Shown here: positions 63,360-64,000 of the stretch, piece after piece
How the letters are laid out: each line of letters opens with the position of its first letter
Numbering within the stretch: position 1 is the stretch's first letter
Program-made: the position numbers and the translations under genes
Notes under the pieces: model-generated
The model's database searches: none
Told to the model about the DNA's origin: nothing
What the model saw: the letters and a program-made list of their open reading frames with translations, nothing else
Assembly: GCF_051132615.1 (NCBI RefSeq)
Contig: NZ_CP152375.1
Location: 2,294,001-2,358,000, forward strand
Origin: G051132615 sp051132615
GTDB lineage: Bacteria; Pseudomonadota; Gammaproteobacteria; Burkholderiales; Neisseriaceae
Reading direction: 5' to 3'
DNA: 64,000 nucleotides

Positions 63360-64000
63360 TTAGTGTTTTGGTGTACTTGCTAGTTTACTTCTGGTCACTT
63401 TTTTAGGCTCCGGAATAATATTAATTTGGGCCGTTGGCAGCTTTTCTAAACTCAGTGAAAACACCTCATCTATCCATTTGACAGGATGAATGGTCAGCTT
63501 GTTTTTAATATTATCGGGAATCTCTTCTAAGTCCTTTACATTGTCTTTCGGAATCAGAACATGTTTAATACCGCCACGTTGTGCCGCCAGTAGTTTCTCT
63601 TTCAGCCCACCAATGGGTAAAACTTCTCCACGTAACGTTACTTCGCCTGTCATGGCGACATTAGCATGTACTGGTATATTGGTTAAAGCAGAAACAATGG
63701 CAACGGTCATGCCAATACCTGCACTTGGGCCATCTTTAGGTGTTGCGCCTTCTGGTACATGGACATGAATGTCTTGTTTTTCATAAAAATCGGCAGTAAG
63801 TCCAAGCGATTCTGCCCGATAACGCACAACACTTAAAGCCGCAGTAATGGATTCTTGCATCACTTCGCCTAATTGACCTGTGCGAATAATTTGCCCTTTG
63901 CCTTTTAAGGCAACAGCTTCAATGGTCAGTAATTCTCCCCCCACTTCTGTCCAAGCAAGTCCTGTTACCTGTCCCACACGGTTTTCTGATTGTGCCACAC
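63360..64000 (-). CDS. lon: Lon protease, C-terminal part (gene continues past the window)
   Basis: Only the last 213 or so residues are inside the window, covering the S16 protease domain. The catalytic dyad is the serine of [11 protein letters not shown] and the lysine of [14 protein letters not shown]. The preceding family stretch [20 protein letters not shown] is also visible. The frame is open at base 64000, so the ATPase part lies beyond the edge. The start of this fragment is not a real start codon. It is followed after 195 bases by hup. The C-terminal tail ([17 protein letters not shown]) is basic. Confidence 0.96.
   Translation of the reverse strand, partial: VAQSENRVGQVTGLAWTEVGGELLTIEAVALKGKGQIIRTGQLGEVMQESITAALSVVRYRAESLGLTADFYEKQDIHVHVPEGATPKDGPSAGIGMTVAIVSALTNIPVHANVAMTGEVTLRGEVLPIGGLKEKLLAAQRGGIKHVLIPKDNVKDLEEIPDNIKNKLTIHPVKWIDEVFSLSLEKLPTAQINIIPEPKKVTRSKLASTPKH

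Noticed and set aside
1..64000. Neisseria-type DNA uptake sequences, CRISPR arrays, prophage or transposase genes
   Set aside because: No GCCGTCTGAA copies were noticed; the terminators do not share a common uptake word; no spacer-repeat array, integrase or transposase was found.

Overview
The window is a low-GC (AT-rich by eye) chromosomal segment from a Gram-negative bacterium, most likely a betaproteobacterium of the Neisseriaceae or a close relative. Pointers are the earP-efp pair with an arginine at position 32 of EF-P, a DUF3579 domain (a betaproteobacterial family), a tpiA-secG-tRNA-Leu block, a complete Lpt/Kdo lipopolysaccharide gene run ending in rpoN-hpf, and a lon-hup-ppiD block. 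I saw no copies of the classical Neisseria DNA-uptake word GCCGTCTGAA, so a genus with another uptake word, or none, is more likely than Neisseria itself. No phage, transposase or CRISPR array was seen.

Layout. 1-5.8 kb: a TfoX C-domain protein, an ethanolamine utilisation pair (eutA followed by a fused eutB-eutC) and two small secreted proteins, one a nuclease-fold protein that has lost its catalytic residues. 5.8-10.3 kb: rmuC, recJ and an RpfE-like gene (DNA repair). 10.5-18.3 kb: an M23 peptidase, earP, efp, a small exported protein, miaB, htpX, dps and a lytic transglycosylase. 18.4-23.6 kb, reverse strand: kdsD-kdsC-lptC-lptA-lptB-rpoN-hpf, coupled by short overlaps. 23.8-28.5 kb: dinG, a DUF3579-PhzF fusion and an orphan branched-chain amino acid binding lipoprotein. 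28.6-35.3 kb: a full phosphate regulon, with phoB-phoR on the forward strand facing pstS-pstC-pstA-pstB-phoU on the reverse strand, and a Pho-box-like site upstream of both phoB and pstS. 35.9-55.8 kb: a 5,387-residue surface protein with about 40 Ig-like domains, followed by an overlapping gene for a predicted outer-membrane beta-barrel protein. 55.9-64 kb, reverse strand: ddl, a decayed small gene, tRNA-Leu(GAG), secG, tpiA, htpG, ppiD, hup and the 3' part of lon.

The most striking feature is the giant protein gene and its partner. The central 10 kb (39802-49776) is 32 Ig-like units, 31 of them near-identical with a 312-bp period. Shared rare variants show that units and blocks have been copied within the array. 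The protein ends in DUF11-like, SdrD-B-like and degenerate OmpA-like segments, and the next gene, starting inside its stop codon, supplies a signal peptide and a barrel. My inference is a two-gene surface-display system in which the barrel protein anchors or exports the Ig-like stalk. Other points of interest are the PhoR H-box substitution (Thr to Ile), the EutB-EutC fusion with an EutC-like helix moved to its N-terminus, the inactive nuclease, the DUF3579-PhzF fusion, and a perfect sigma-54 promoter word beside the rpoN operon.
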